Shown here: positions 6,876-13,647 of the stretch, piece by piece
How positions within the stretch are numbered: position 1 is the first letter of the stretch
Layout of the letters: each line of letters starts with the position of its first letter
DNA from: Campylobacterota bacterium
GTDB lineage: Bacteria > Campylobacterota > Campylobacteria > Campylobacterales > Sulfurospirillaceae
NCBI GenBank assembly: GCA_009930355.1
Contig: RZYK01000021.1
Span: forward strand, 1 to 18,543
Direction: 5' to 3'
Length of the DNA: 18,543 bases
The notes under the pieces: model-generated
Databases searched by the model: none
The model's input: only the letters and a program-made list of their open reading frames with translations
What the model was told of the DNA's origin: nothing
Translations under genes and position numbers: made by a program

Positions 6876-8267
6876 CTATCTTCCTAATGCAATGAGACGA
6901 GAAGGTTCCAATAAAACATCAATCTGCTCTTTTCCCAACGTAGTCTCTTGTTCTAAAAGCTCTTTCAAGGTTACGTTATGATTTACATGTAACATTAATG
7001 CGAGTTGGGTCGCTTTTTCGTATCCTAATACGTCCAAAAGAGCAACCAAACACCCACTAGAATTCAACACATTTGCACACGTATGGTGTGAATGCACGGT
7101 AATACCTTCAATCGCTTTTTCACGAAACATTACAACGGTATTTTTTAAGAGTGTAAGACTTTCTAAGAAAGCATGGGCTAAAAGAGGCATAAAGGCATTG
7201 AGTTCGAGTTGCCCATTTTGGGCGGCTTGACAGACCAAAAAATCGTTACCCATCACTTTCATGGCAGATTGATTGACCGCTTCGCAAATGACAGGATTGA
7301 TTTTGCCCACCATAATGGAAGAGCCCGCTTGTACGGGTGGCAGAGCAATTTCAGCCAACCCTGTACGAGGGCCAGAAGAAAGAAGCCTTAAATCTGAGGC
7401 AATTTTAAAGAGATTGGTTGCGTGTGCCTTTAAAATGCCACTGACTTCAACAAACATATCGCAATTTTGGGTGGCATCTATTAAATTTTCAGAACGAGCA
7501 ATAGGAAGATTCGTTATCTCTTTTAAAGACTCCACCACCAAAAAGAGATACTTTTTAGGCGCTCCAATACCCGTACCAATCGCTGTTCCTCCAAGATTGA
7601 CGTTTTTAAGACGCTCCATAGACTTAAAAACCCGCCAACGGTCTCTGGCGATGGCTTCTGCGTAGGCTCCAAAACCTGACCCCATACTCATAGGAACAGC
7701 ATCTTGAAGTTCAGTTCTTGCCATTTTTAGCACAGTGCTAAACTGTTTCTCTTTGGCTTGAAATGCCCCTTGAAGTTTAGCAATGTCTTCGCTCAGTTCT
7801 TGCAAAAGAGAAAGTGATGCTATCTTTAATGCCGTGGGATACACGTCATTGGTAGATTGGTGCATATTGACATGATCCAAAGGATGTATCACCTCGTAGA
7901 AACCCTTAGGATGCCCCAAAAGTTCTAATGCCCGATTGGCGATGACTTCATTGATATTCATATTGGTAGAAGTTCCAGCTCCCCCTTGCAAAGGATCAAC
8001 GATCATCTCTTCATGCCATTGTCCCGCAACGATCTCATCACACGCTTGAAATATGGCTTCTGCTTTGTTTTTTTCCAAAAAACCTAAGGTGTAATTGGTA
8101 TGTGCACACGCTTTTTTAACCTGTGCAAATGCCTGAATAAAGCGTGTCTCGACTCTTATGTGACTCAAAGGAAAATTCTCAAATGCCCGAAGCGTATGAA
8201 TACCATAATACGCCTCTTTGGGAACCTCTCTTTCTCCTAATAAATCACGTTCGATGCGAAAATTCAC
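6876..8267 (-). CDS. aspA: aspartate ammonia-lyase-like protein in the hyd operon
   Basis: This is a fumarase/aspartase superfamily lyase, most like aspartase (L-aspartate to fumarate plus ammonia). The 463 residues include GGAGTSTNMNINE (95-107), HQSTNDVYPT (136-145) and the catalytic loop GSSIMVGKINP (315-325). The serine, lysine and asparagine of the loop are kept. The usual proline in GSSIMP is valine here, and NPV is followed by ICE rather than a proline-containing sequence. The start is GTG at 8265-8267 with AAGGAAA upstream. It lies between hydG and hydE, an association seen in other hyd loci, and may feed ammonia to H-cluster assembly. Activity on aspartate is inferred, not shown. Confidence 0.85.
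   Translation of the reverse strand: MNFRIERDLLGEREVPKEAYYGIHTLRAFENFPLSHIRVETRFIQAFAQVKKACAHTNYTLGFLEKNKAEAIFQACDEIVAGQWHEEMIVDPLQGGAGTSTNMNINEVIANRALELLGHPKGFYEVIHPLDHVNMHQSTNDVYPTALKIASLSLLQELSEDIAKLQGAFQAKEKQFSTVLKMARTELQDAVPMSMGSGFGAYAEAIARDRWRVFKSMERLKNVNLGGTAIGTGIGAPKKYLFLVVESLKEITNLPIARSENLIDATQNCDMFVEVSGILKAHATNLFKIASDLRLLSSGPRTGLAEIALPPVQAGSSIMVGKINPVICEAVNQSAMKVMGNDFLVCQAAQNGQLELNAFMPLLAHAFLESLTLLKNTVVMFREKAIEGITVHSHHTCANVLNSSGCLVALLDVLGYEKATQLALMLHVNHNVTLKELLEQETTLGKEQIDVLLEPSRLIALGR
6983..6992. repeat. TTACATGTAA palindrome inside aspA
   Basis: An exact 10-bp copy, read in frame as Leu-His-Val within LMLHVNHNV near the AspA C-terminus. Confidence 0.8.
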
Positions 8268-8276
8268 TCATTTTCC

Positions 8277-9749
8277 TTATAGATGACAATCATTTTTACC
8301 CTGTTCTAGACCACAGAGCATATCTTCTACTTTATCCGCAAGTAATGGCAAATTTTCACGCAACATCCCTAGATATTTTGGAATGATAATCCGCTCACCA
8401 ATACGTTTCACTTCAGGGGAAGCATAATCACGCATGTACTCTTTAAACGTCAAAATTCCGTTAGGAATACACAAATGTTTGATGCTCGCATTTTTAGCTA
8501 ATGGCATAAAATCACATCCTGTACGCCCTTCTCTGTAACACGAAGTACAAAACGAAGGTAAACGCTCCTCTTTAATAAGGCTTAAAATAAAATCATCAAT
8601 GCCACGGTGATCGCCAATGGCAAACTGTTGAATGGAAAGGTCATTGCCATCTTCATGTTTTTTATACCCACCAATACCAATGTTTGTACCCGCATCCATT
8701 TGAGAAATACCGCATTTTTTAAGCATTTCATCTCGAAGCTCTGGCTCTTCTCTTGCTGTTAAAATCATCCCTGTAAACGGACACATCAAACGAATGACGG
8801 CTACGGCTCTCATAAAATCTTCATCACTCATCGCATAAGGAAACTCATTCAAATCCGTATCTGATGTGCGTTTGATACGAGGAAAGGACATCGTATGTGG
8901 TCCGATGCCAAAAACACGTTCTAAATCCATTGCATGATGCAACATGGCTAACATTTCAAACTTCCAGTCATACAAACCAAATAAAACACCAACGGCTACA
9001 TCATCAAGTCCTGCTTTGAGCCCTCGATGCAAAGCAAACAAACGCCAATCATACTCACCTTTTAAGGTGCCTTTGGGATGCATTTTTTCATAAGTCTCTT
9101 TATGGTACGTTTCTTGAAAAACTTGGTACGTTCCAATACCTTCTGCCTTAATGGCTTGATACTCTTCTTCAAACATCGGAGCGGCGTTGATGTTTACACG
9201 TCTGATTTCGGTGTTATCTTTTTTGGTTTCATAAATCGTACGTACACTTTGAGCAATGTACGTATAATCGCTTTTAGGATGTTCACCATACACAGCAATA
9301 AGACGCTTTTGTCCCGCATCTAAAAGAGCATGAATCTCTTCAGCCAATTCTGTGTCGTTGAGTGTTTTTTTAGACATTGCATCATTGGAAGATTTAAAAC
9401 CACAGTAATGACAGTTGTTCACACAGGGATTAGAAATATACAAAGGAGAAAAAAGAACAATTCTATTTCCATAAACCTCTTCTTTAATATACGTTGCTGC
9501 CTTAAAAACCTCATCCCATAAAAAAACATCCACAATATTTAAGAGCGTTGCAGTCTCTTCAGGAGAGAGCATTTTCCCTGTTGTTGCATTGTTTCTCGCT
9601 TTTTCAATAATCTCTAATACACGCTCTTTTGAGGGATTCTTTGTTGCATCAATAGTTTGATGAATCGCTGCCTCATCGATAAAATCTTCAAATTCACGTG
9701 ACGCCTCCCATACTTTAATCCGTGCAAATCGCTCACTGGTCCATGACAT
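8277..9749 (-). CDS. hydG: [FeFe]-hydrogenase maturation radical SAM tyrosine lyase HydG
   Basis: HydG is a radical SAM enzyme that cleaves tyrosine to p-cresol, CO and cyanide and builds the iron-cysteine-CO-CN synthon for the H-cluster. The 490-residue protein carries the N-terminal cluster motif C109-VNN-C113-HY-C116. Its diagnostic C-terminal auxiliary-cluster motif is C401-TS-C404 with C427, exactly CX2CX22C, in the context CTSCYREGRTG. The C-terminal motif separates it from ThiH. AAAGGAATAAAA precedes the ATG. The gene follows the cytochrome b gene across a hairpin and an iterated palindrome (9758-9799). Ten bases separate its stop from the aspA GTG. Confidence 0.97.
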   Translation of the reverse strand: MSWTSERFARIKVWEASREFEDFIDEAAIHQTIDATKNPSKERVLEIIEKARNNATTGKMLSPEETATLLNIVDVFLWDEVFKAATYIKEEVYGNRIVLFSPLYISNPCVNNCHYCGFKSSNDAMSKKTLNDTELAEEIHALLDAGQKRLIAVYGEHPKSDYTYIAQSVRTIYETKKDNTEIRRVNINAAPMFEEEYQAIKAEGIGTYQVFQETYHKETYEKMHPKGTLKGEYDWRLFALHRGLKAGLDDVAVGVLFGLYDWKFEMLAMLHHAMDLERVFGIGPHTMSFPRIKRTSDTDLNEFPYAMSDEDFMRAVAVIRLMCPFTGMILTAREEPELRDEMLKKCGISQMDAGTNIGIGGYKKHEDGNDLSIQQFAIGDHRGIDDFILSLIKEERLPSFCTSCYREGRTGCDFMPLAKNASIKHLCIPNGILTFKEYMRDYASPEVKRIGERIIIPKYLGMLRENLPLLADKVEDMLCGLEQGKNDCHL

Positions 9750-9757
9750 TTTTATTC

Positions 9758-9771
9758 CTTTACATGTAAAG
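9758..9771. repeat. iterated palindrome in the hydG leader
   Basis: The 14-bp palindrome CTTTACATGTAAAG lies between the hairpin at 9771-9799 and the hydG start codon. Its right half (minus strand) supplies the AAAGGA of the hydG ribosome-binding site, so it could also fold and mask that site. Confidence 0.7.
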
Positions 9772-9799
9772 AATTTAGCCGCTAATAGCGGCTAAATTC
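9771..9799 (-). terminator. intra-operon hairpin between cytochrome b and hydG
   Basis: A perfect 12-bp stem (GAATTTAGCCGC at 9771-9782 and GCGGCTAAATTC at 9788-9799) surrounds the 5-base loop TAATA and directly abuts the cytochrome b stop codon. On the minus strand only TTT follows within a few bases, so it is a weak terminator or an mRNA-processing or stability element. It would allow the structural genes to be expressed above the maturation genes. Confidence 0.65.
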
Positions 9800-10489
9800 T
9801 TAATGGTTTGCTTTTAGAGGTTGCTCTAATGTACTCACTTTTACCAAATCATTTTCAACCCATTTTGGTGCATGGTGTATGGCATCCTCCAAAGGAACAT
9901 CACCTGAGCCAAAACGAAACATTGCTTTAAAATCTTCAATGTTAATCACCGCTAAAGGAAGGTGAGCACCCACAGCCATTACAGTTGCAACAATAGAACC
10001 CCAAACATGAAAATTAAAAAAGTAAACCATTGTTGTTTTCCCAAGAACAGGTGCCATAAAATAAAGCAACCATCCTGTGACGATTAAACCAAATATCATA
10101 AAAATAAAGAAAAGATAGGTAACTTTTTGACCTGCGTTAAAACGTCCTTGAGGCGCAACTTCTTCGGGACCAAAAGGAATTCCAAACAAACGTCCAGGGT
10201 ATCCACCAAAGTTTTTAAACCATGCGAATGTATCAGCATCCCAAATCATCAAATTGCGTAACATTAAAAAGAAACGATCCGCATTAAGAGTGACAAACCC
10301 TAAAAAATTCAACGTAAAAACAATCGCAATGCCGATATGAAAATCCATCATCAACGAAGCTGTCGCCTCAGTTACCATTTTAAAATAAACGATAATGCCC
10401 GTTGCAGCCAAAATCATCCACGTCACCATGTTAATATTATGAAACATCTTTTCCGACATAGGAAACTTTAAAACTCTCTCGTTAGCCAT
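9800..10489 (-). CDS. cytochrome b subunit anchoring the periplasmic [FeFe]-hydrogenase
   Basis: This is an integral membrane di-heme cytochrome b of the formate-dehydrogenase gamma (FdnI/FdhC) type, expected to pass electrons between the hydrogenase and menaquinone. The 229-residue protein has four predicted membrane segments (about 21-37, 49-67, 124-146 and 157-180). Histidines at 17, 51, 161 and 176 are well placed as heme ligands. The RFNAGQK motif (116-122) is typical of the family. Its start overlaps the hydB 3' end by 8 bases, with GGAG 6 bases upstream of the ATG, so it is tightly coupled to the hydrogenase subunits. The quinone link is inferred from the family. Confidence 0.88.
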   Translation of the reverse strand: MANERVLKFPMSEKMFHNINMVTWMILAATGIIVYFKMVTEATASLMMDFHIGIAIVFTLNFLGFVTLNADRFFLMLRNLMIWDADTFAWFKNFGGYPGRLFGIPFGPEEVAPQGRFNAGQKVTYLFFIFMIFGLIVTGWLLYFMAPVLGKTTMVYFFNFHVWGSIVATVMAVGAHLPLAVINIEDFKAMFRFGSGDVPLEDAIHHAPKWVENDLVKVSTLEQPLKANH

Positions 10490-10844
10490 GGTGTACTCCT
10501 TCCATTAAAAGATTACTGCGATTGACATAGGTTTTAGTATGTAAAAGCTGTTCTGCGATTTCACCCATCGGTTTGGTTCCTAAATCTTGATAGACTTTAA
10601 GACAACTTTGATTTTGGTGTGAGCCTGTGAGGTTTACCTTTTGTAGACGTTTATCATCTCTGTAAAGCCCTTGTTGGCGAAGGGCTATGTACGACTTTCG
10701 TTTTTGAACGATATCGGTTACAACATACCCACTAATGGCAATAGCAGAGACTGAAACACCTGCTGCTTTCAAAAAATCACGACGACTTAAAAGTTGTCCG
10801 ACGGGTTTTTCTGCGTAAAAATAATTGGCTTTTTTAGCTTCCAT
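10482..10844 (-). CDS. hydB: periplasmic [FeFe]-hydrogenase small subunit with Tat signal
   Basis: This is the small subunit of a dimeric periplasmic [FeFe]-hydrogenase (iron hydrogenase small-subunit domain). The 120-residue protein has a twin-arginine signal SRRDFLK (20-26) followed by a hydrophobic stretch to about residue 42. The domain core is RQQGLYRDDKRL, then SHQNQSCLKVYQDLG and LLHTKTYVNR. HydA has no signal peptide, so HydA is expected to be exported as a passenger with this subunit, as in Desulfovibrio. No clear AxA cleavage site follows the hydrophobic stretch, so it may stay membrane-anchored. It lies 9 bases after hydA and overlaps the cytochrome b gene. Confidence 0.93.
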   Translation of the reverse strand: MEAKKANYFYAEKPVGQLLSRRDFLKAAGVSVSAIAISGYVVTDIVQKRKSYIALRQQGLYRDDKRLQKVNLTGSHQNQSCLKVYQDLGTKPMGEIAEQLLHTKTYVNRSNLLMEGVHHG

Positions 10845-10853
10845 AGTTTCTCC

Positions 10854-12206
10854 TTAAGCTCTAAGTGGTAATGGTAATAAAGGATGGAGCCATGATGTTC
10901 CCATGGTTCTCACAGGTTGTCCACCACCATTGACACAACCACCTGGACAGTTCATCACTTCAACAAAGTGGTATTGGTTTTTATCGTCTGTTAAACGTTT
11001 AACAATCTCTTTGATATTGCGTGAAGCACCATTCACAACGGCGACTTTAACATCAATCACTTTACCATTGAGTGCTTTTAGAGGTACAGGAATTGTCGCT
11101 TCAACAATATCCGTTTCATACCCTCTCACTAAGGTAATATCAGGATTAGAGAGTTCCACACCTGAGAGAATAAAATAGGCTGTTCTAAGAGCCGCTTCCA
11201 TAACACCACCACTGGCTCCAAAAATAGTTGCAGCCCCTGTGTAGACATTCATGGTTTCCATTGCACGCTCATCAGACATTTCTAATGGATTAATCCCTTT
11301 GCGTCTAAAAATCTCCGCCGCATCTCGTGCAGTCAATACCGCATCAATATCTTGAAACGATTGTGTATCTTGTGGAATTTTGTTGTGTTCTTTAAGGTAC
11401 TCATAGGCTGAGTTAAACTCTGGACGACTGGCTTCAAAGATTTTCGCGGTACAGGGGGTTACGGATACCATATAAATATCTCTAGGGTCTTTCTTCCATA
11501 CAAACTCTGCTGCCCACGTTTTAGCCAATGATCCACCCATTTGAATCGGCGATTTGGCACCAGAGATGTGTGGAATAAGCTCTGGGTGAAATGTTTCTGC
11601 ATTTTTAACCCAGGCAGGACAACAGCTTGTAAAATGAGGCAGTGGATGATGTGCGACATGTTCTAAATCTTCACCACGTTCGCCTAAAACCCAGTATCGT
11701 ACTTTTTTAATAAACTCTGTACCCTCTTCTAAAATAGTCTGATCTGCCGCAAAATTGACATCATAGTTATGAAAGCCCGCTTTTTCAAACGCATTGTAAA
11801 GACGATTAATGGTTACTTCCCCTGGCTTTGCACCAAACTCTTCCGCAATGGCAACACGTACCGCAGGAGAGGGATGTGCCACGACAAATGCTTTTGGATC
11901 CGCTAGTTTTTCCATGACAACATCAACAAAACTCATCTGCTCAATCGCACCAAAAGGACAATTTACCAAACATTGACCACAGGCAACACACTTATTTGTG
12001 CTGATAGCATGGGCAACACCGAGTGTCCCTTTGATGGCCTCGGTTGGACAAAAAGCAGTACAGGTATCGCATCCAACACAGTTATCTTGGTTGATACGAA
12101 TAATCCCCCTTAGCTCACCTTTACGATGTGTTCCTTCAAACGCTTCACTTCCGCCCCACGACTCTTTTGTGGGTGGAAAGGTACGTACTTTTGAAACTTC
12201 CGACAT
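10854..12206 (-). CDS. hydA: [FeFe]-hydrogenase catalytic subunit HydA
   Basis: This is the catalytic subunit that interconverts H2 with protons and electrons at the H-cluster. The 450-residue protein has two N-terminal [4Fe-4S] ferredoxin motifs (CVGCDTCTAFCP from 43 and CVACGQCLVNCP from 73). The three H-cluster motifs are TSCCPAW (193-199), TPCTAKIFE (250-258) and EVMNCPGGCVNGGGQ (416-430), giving ligands C196, C252, C420 and C424. C195 fills the proton-relay cysteine position. The second motif starts with threonine where methionine is usual. The protein ends about 20 residues after the third motif, because the small-subunit domain is encoded separately by hydB. The ATG follows a strong AAGGAGG and it heads the operon. 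Confidence 0.96.
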   Translation of the reverse strand: MSEVSKVRTFPPTKESWGGSEAFEGTHRKGELRGIIRINQDNCVGCDTCTAFCPTEAIKGTLGVAHAISTNKCVACGQCLVNCPFGAIEQMSFVDVVMEKLADPKAFVVAHPSPAVRVAIAEEFGAKPGEVTINRLYNAFEKAGFHNYDVNFAADQTILEEGTEFIKKVRYWVLGERGEDLEHVAHHPLPHFTSCCPAWVKNAETFHPELIPHISGAKSPIQMGGSLAKTWAAEFVWKKDPRDIYMVSVTPCTAKIFEASRPEFNSAYEYLKEHNKIPQDTQSFQDIDAVLTARDAAEIFRRKGINPLEMSDERAMETMNVYTGAATIFGASGGVMEAALRTAYFILSGVELSNPDITLVRGYETDIVEATIPVPLKALNGKVIDVKVAVVNGASRNIKEIVKRLTDDKNQYHFVEVMNCPGGCVNGGGQPVRTMGTSWLHPLLPLPLRA

Positions 12207-12245
12207 TAAAACCTCCTTATGATATTCATGTATTACAAATATTTT

Positions 12246-12263
12246 GGTAAATATTCATTTACC
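12246..12263 (-). promoter_or_regulatory. operator-like dyad upstream of hydA
   Basis: A perfect inverted repeat with arms GGTAAAT (12246-12252) and ATTTACC (12257-12263) around ATTC, 40-57 bases upstream of the hydA start. Its 18-bp size suits a dimeric regulator. It does not match a CRP/FNR (TTGAT-N4-ATCAA) site closely. Confidence 0.5.
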
Positions 12264-12324
12264 TTTTGCCAATAGAATCCTACAAAGTTTAAGATTAAAT
12301 TAATATTAATAAGATAGAAAAAGT

Positions 12325-12346
12325 ATTATTAAATAACTTTAATAAT
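12325..12346 (-). promoter_or_regulatory. second AT-rich dyad upstream of hydA
   Basis: Perfect 9-bp arms ATTATTAAA (12325-12333) and TTTAATAAT (12338-12346) around TAAC. The sequence is entirely A/T in the arms, so chance symmetry is more likely than for the dyad at 12246. Confidence 0.3.
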
Positions 12347-12460
12347 TTTTTAGTATGAATAAAACACTTTTTTTACAAAAAAATAGTATTTTTACCCAAC
12401 AAGAGAAGTATAGTATCATGAGAAAAGGGGGAAAAAGGGGCAATTACATGTTTAAAGAGC

Positions 12461-12524
12461 GATGCTCAGGCTGTGTATACCAACATTGGCTAGATAACGT
12501 TTAGGGCTTTACATGTAAAGCCCT
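12461..12524 (+). pseudogene. relic of a yebC 3' end with its terminator palindrome
   Basis: Bases 12461-12493 read DAQAVYTNIG-stop and match the end of the intact yebC (4320-4352) at 28 of 33 bases. Of the five differences, one changes an amino acid (Val to Ala), three are silent and one exchanges TAA for TAG. Nine bases later comes a 22-bp perfect palindrome (12503-12524) with the same TTTACATGTAAA core, as in yebC. Nothing upstream of 12461 resembles yebC. The substitution pattern implies the fragment descends from a functional, slightly divergent yebC allele. Confidence 0.8.
12503..12524. terminator. 22-bp palindrome between the yebC relic and the DUF3237 gene
   Basis: A perfect palindrome with the arm AGGGCTTTACA and its complement, containing TTTACATGTAAA at 12508-12519. 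On the plus strand it is followed by a pyrimidine-rich stretch with TTTATTTT further on, like the yebC terminator. It lies 8 bases past the stop of the minus-strand DUF3237 gene but has no T-run in that direction. Confidence 0.6.
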
Positions 12525-12532
12525 CTCCTGCT

Positions 12533-13081
12533 TTATTTTACTTCATAAAAACGTAGTAAAACCTTATCAGGAAGTCTAATTCCATAGCATAAAAAGATTG
12601 ATTTTTCCATCCATTTGTATTTTTCATTATAAGTTTCAAATGTTGGAATCGTTGCAAAATAAACATATTTTGGATCAACAATTTTTCCTTGAGATGCCAT
12701 TTTAGCAGCTTCAGGATCACTAATTCTTCTGACACCTGCGTTATTAATATAAATAGTATTTCCATCATCTAACTTAATCGCATAACGTGCGACAAGCTCT
12801 GTAAAACCATCGGGGCGAATGATTTGACTATCAACGCCATAAGGAAGAACTTCACCTGTGATTTGTCCAGAAACTTTTCCACCTGTTTTTATTAAAATCA
12901 TCTGTCTTCGACCATGTTCAGCATCTTGCCCAACAACCAAAGGCTTTTCAACTTGAATATCGATGCTAAAGACTTCATGTAGCGATGGAGCTTTAATGTT
13001 TTTTGACGTTAGCTCTGAAGCATTAAGCCCAACACCCAAGAGTAGCGAAACAGCTACAACAAAAAAATACACTTTTTTCAT
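12533..13081 (-). CDS. exported DUF3237 (UPF0311) family protein
   Basis: This 182-residue protein has a signal peptide (MKKVYFFVVAVSLLLGVG, then NAS near residue 21). Most of a DUF3237/UPF0311 domain follows: IDIQVEKPLVVGQDAEHGRRQ, GGKVSGQITGEVLP, DSQIIRPDG, ELVARYAIKLDDG, IYINNAGVRR and the C-terminal ATIPTFETYNEKYKWM. The biochemical function of the family is not established. I prefer the ATG at 13079-13081 because AAGTGG lies 5 bases upstream and the signal peptide then starts MKK. A GTG at 13090 would add MVV. It is transcribed away from the cupin gene, with a strong dyad between them. Confidence 0.85.
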   Translation of the reverse strand: MKKVYFFVVAVSLLLGVGLNASELTSKNIKAPSLHEVFSIDIQVEKPLVVGQDAEHGRRQMILIKTGGKVSGQITGEVLPYGVDSQIIRPDGFTELVARYAIKLDDGNTIYINNAGVRRISDPEAAKMASQGKIVDPKYVYFATIPTFETYNEKYKWMEKSIFLCYGIRLPDKVLLRFYEVK

Positions 13082-13170
13082 AACAACCACTTAAGAAAAA
13101 CTAAAATATTTTTATTACATTTTAAATTTTATAACTAAAGTGTGATATTTAGCGTGAGATGTTCTCTTTC

Positions 13171-13197
13171 ATTGTATAAAACGCAATTTTATACAAT
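13171..13197. promoter_or_regulatory. 11-bp perfect dyad upstream of the cupin gene
   Basis: The arms ATTGTATAAAA (13171-13181) and TTTTATACAAT (13187-13197) are exact inverted complements around CGCAA. It overlaps the expected -35 position of a promoter whose -10 TATAAT is at 13218-13223. The position suits a repressor operator for the cupin gene and perhaps the divergent DUF3237 gene. Confidence 0.65.
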
Positions 13198-13217
13198 CCA
13201 AAAAACGAGCAATTTTT

Positions 13218-13223
13218 TATAAT
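13218..13223 (+). promoter_or_regulatory. -10 hexamer TATAAT for the cupin gene
   Basis: A perfect TATAAT 29 bases before the cupin ATG at 13252, downstream of the 11-bp dyad. No recognisable -35. Confidence 0.55.
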
Positions 13224-13251
13224 GCTCCTTGAAAATCAACAGGAGTTCATT

Positions 13252-13647
13252 ATGAAAACAGACACACAAATTTTCGAAGCATTTGAGAACGGTACGCTTT
13301 TAGTAGAGGGGAAAAGCGTTCATCTAAGAGAAATTGACTGGTGGAATCACCCAAAATTTGAAGGTGTGGCATTAAAGCATCTTATCACGTCTGCTCAAAG
13401 CCAAGGGTCATTTAGCTTTCATCTGGTACGCATCTCTCCGCATAAAGCCATTCAAACGCATGTCCATGAAAATGAGTTAGAAACCCATGAGGTCATCAGT
13501 GGCAGTGGGTACTGCATCAAAGAGGGTTCTACGTTTTCTTACACAACAGGAACCATGAGCATTTTTCCTAAAAAGACAAAACACTCCATCCATGCTGATG
13601 CAAAGGGTCTGTATCTTTTAGCGAAGTTTTTTCCTGCTCTTTGCTAA
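13252..13647 (+). CDS. single-domain cupin protein
   Basis: A 131-residue cupin, likely a cytoplasmic metal-binding beta-barrel of unknown substrate. Cupin motif 1 is complete: H70-x-H72-x4-E77-x6-G84 in the segment THVHENELETHEVISGSG. Motif 2 is G100-x5-P106 with H111. These supply the usual three-His-plus-Glu metal site. The start at 13252 has CAGGAG 6 bases upstream. An in-frame ATG at 13222 lies inside the promoter -10 and is rejected. The 3' end overlaps the convergent araC-type gene by 30 bases. It is near a dyad that suggests inducible expression. Confidence 0.85.
   Translation: MKTDTQIFEAFENGTLLVEGKSVHLREIDWWNHPKFEGVALKHLITSAQSQGSFSFHLVRISPHKAIQTHVHENELETHEVISGSGYCIKEGSTFSYTTGTMSIFPKKTKHSIHADAKGLYLLAKFFPALC

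Larger units (their letters stand above)
12207..12460. other. upstream region of the hydrogenase operon
   Basis: This is a very AT-rich noncoding stretch. Beyond the hydA ribosome site and two dyads (12246-12263 and 12325-12346) I see no convincing -35/-10 pair. There are several weak TA-rich candidates on the minus strand. A 28-codon ORF at 12418-12504 on the plus strand is not supported as a gene. Confidence 0.5.

Noticed and set aside
12418..12504. A 28-codon plus-strand ORF with a CSGC motif
   Set aside because: Its frame conflicts with the yebC-derived reading of 12461-12493, it has only a weak upstream purine stretch, and its composition looks incidental.
13222..13251. Upstream ATG for the cupin gene
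   Set aside because: It overlaps the TATAAT -10 hexamer, whereas the ATG at 13252 has CAGGAG at proper spacing.
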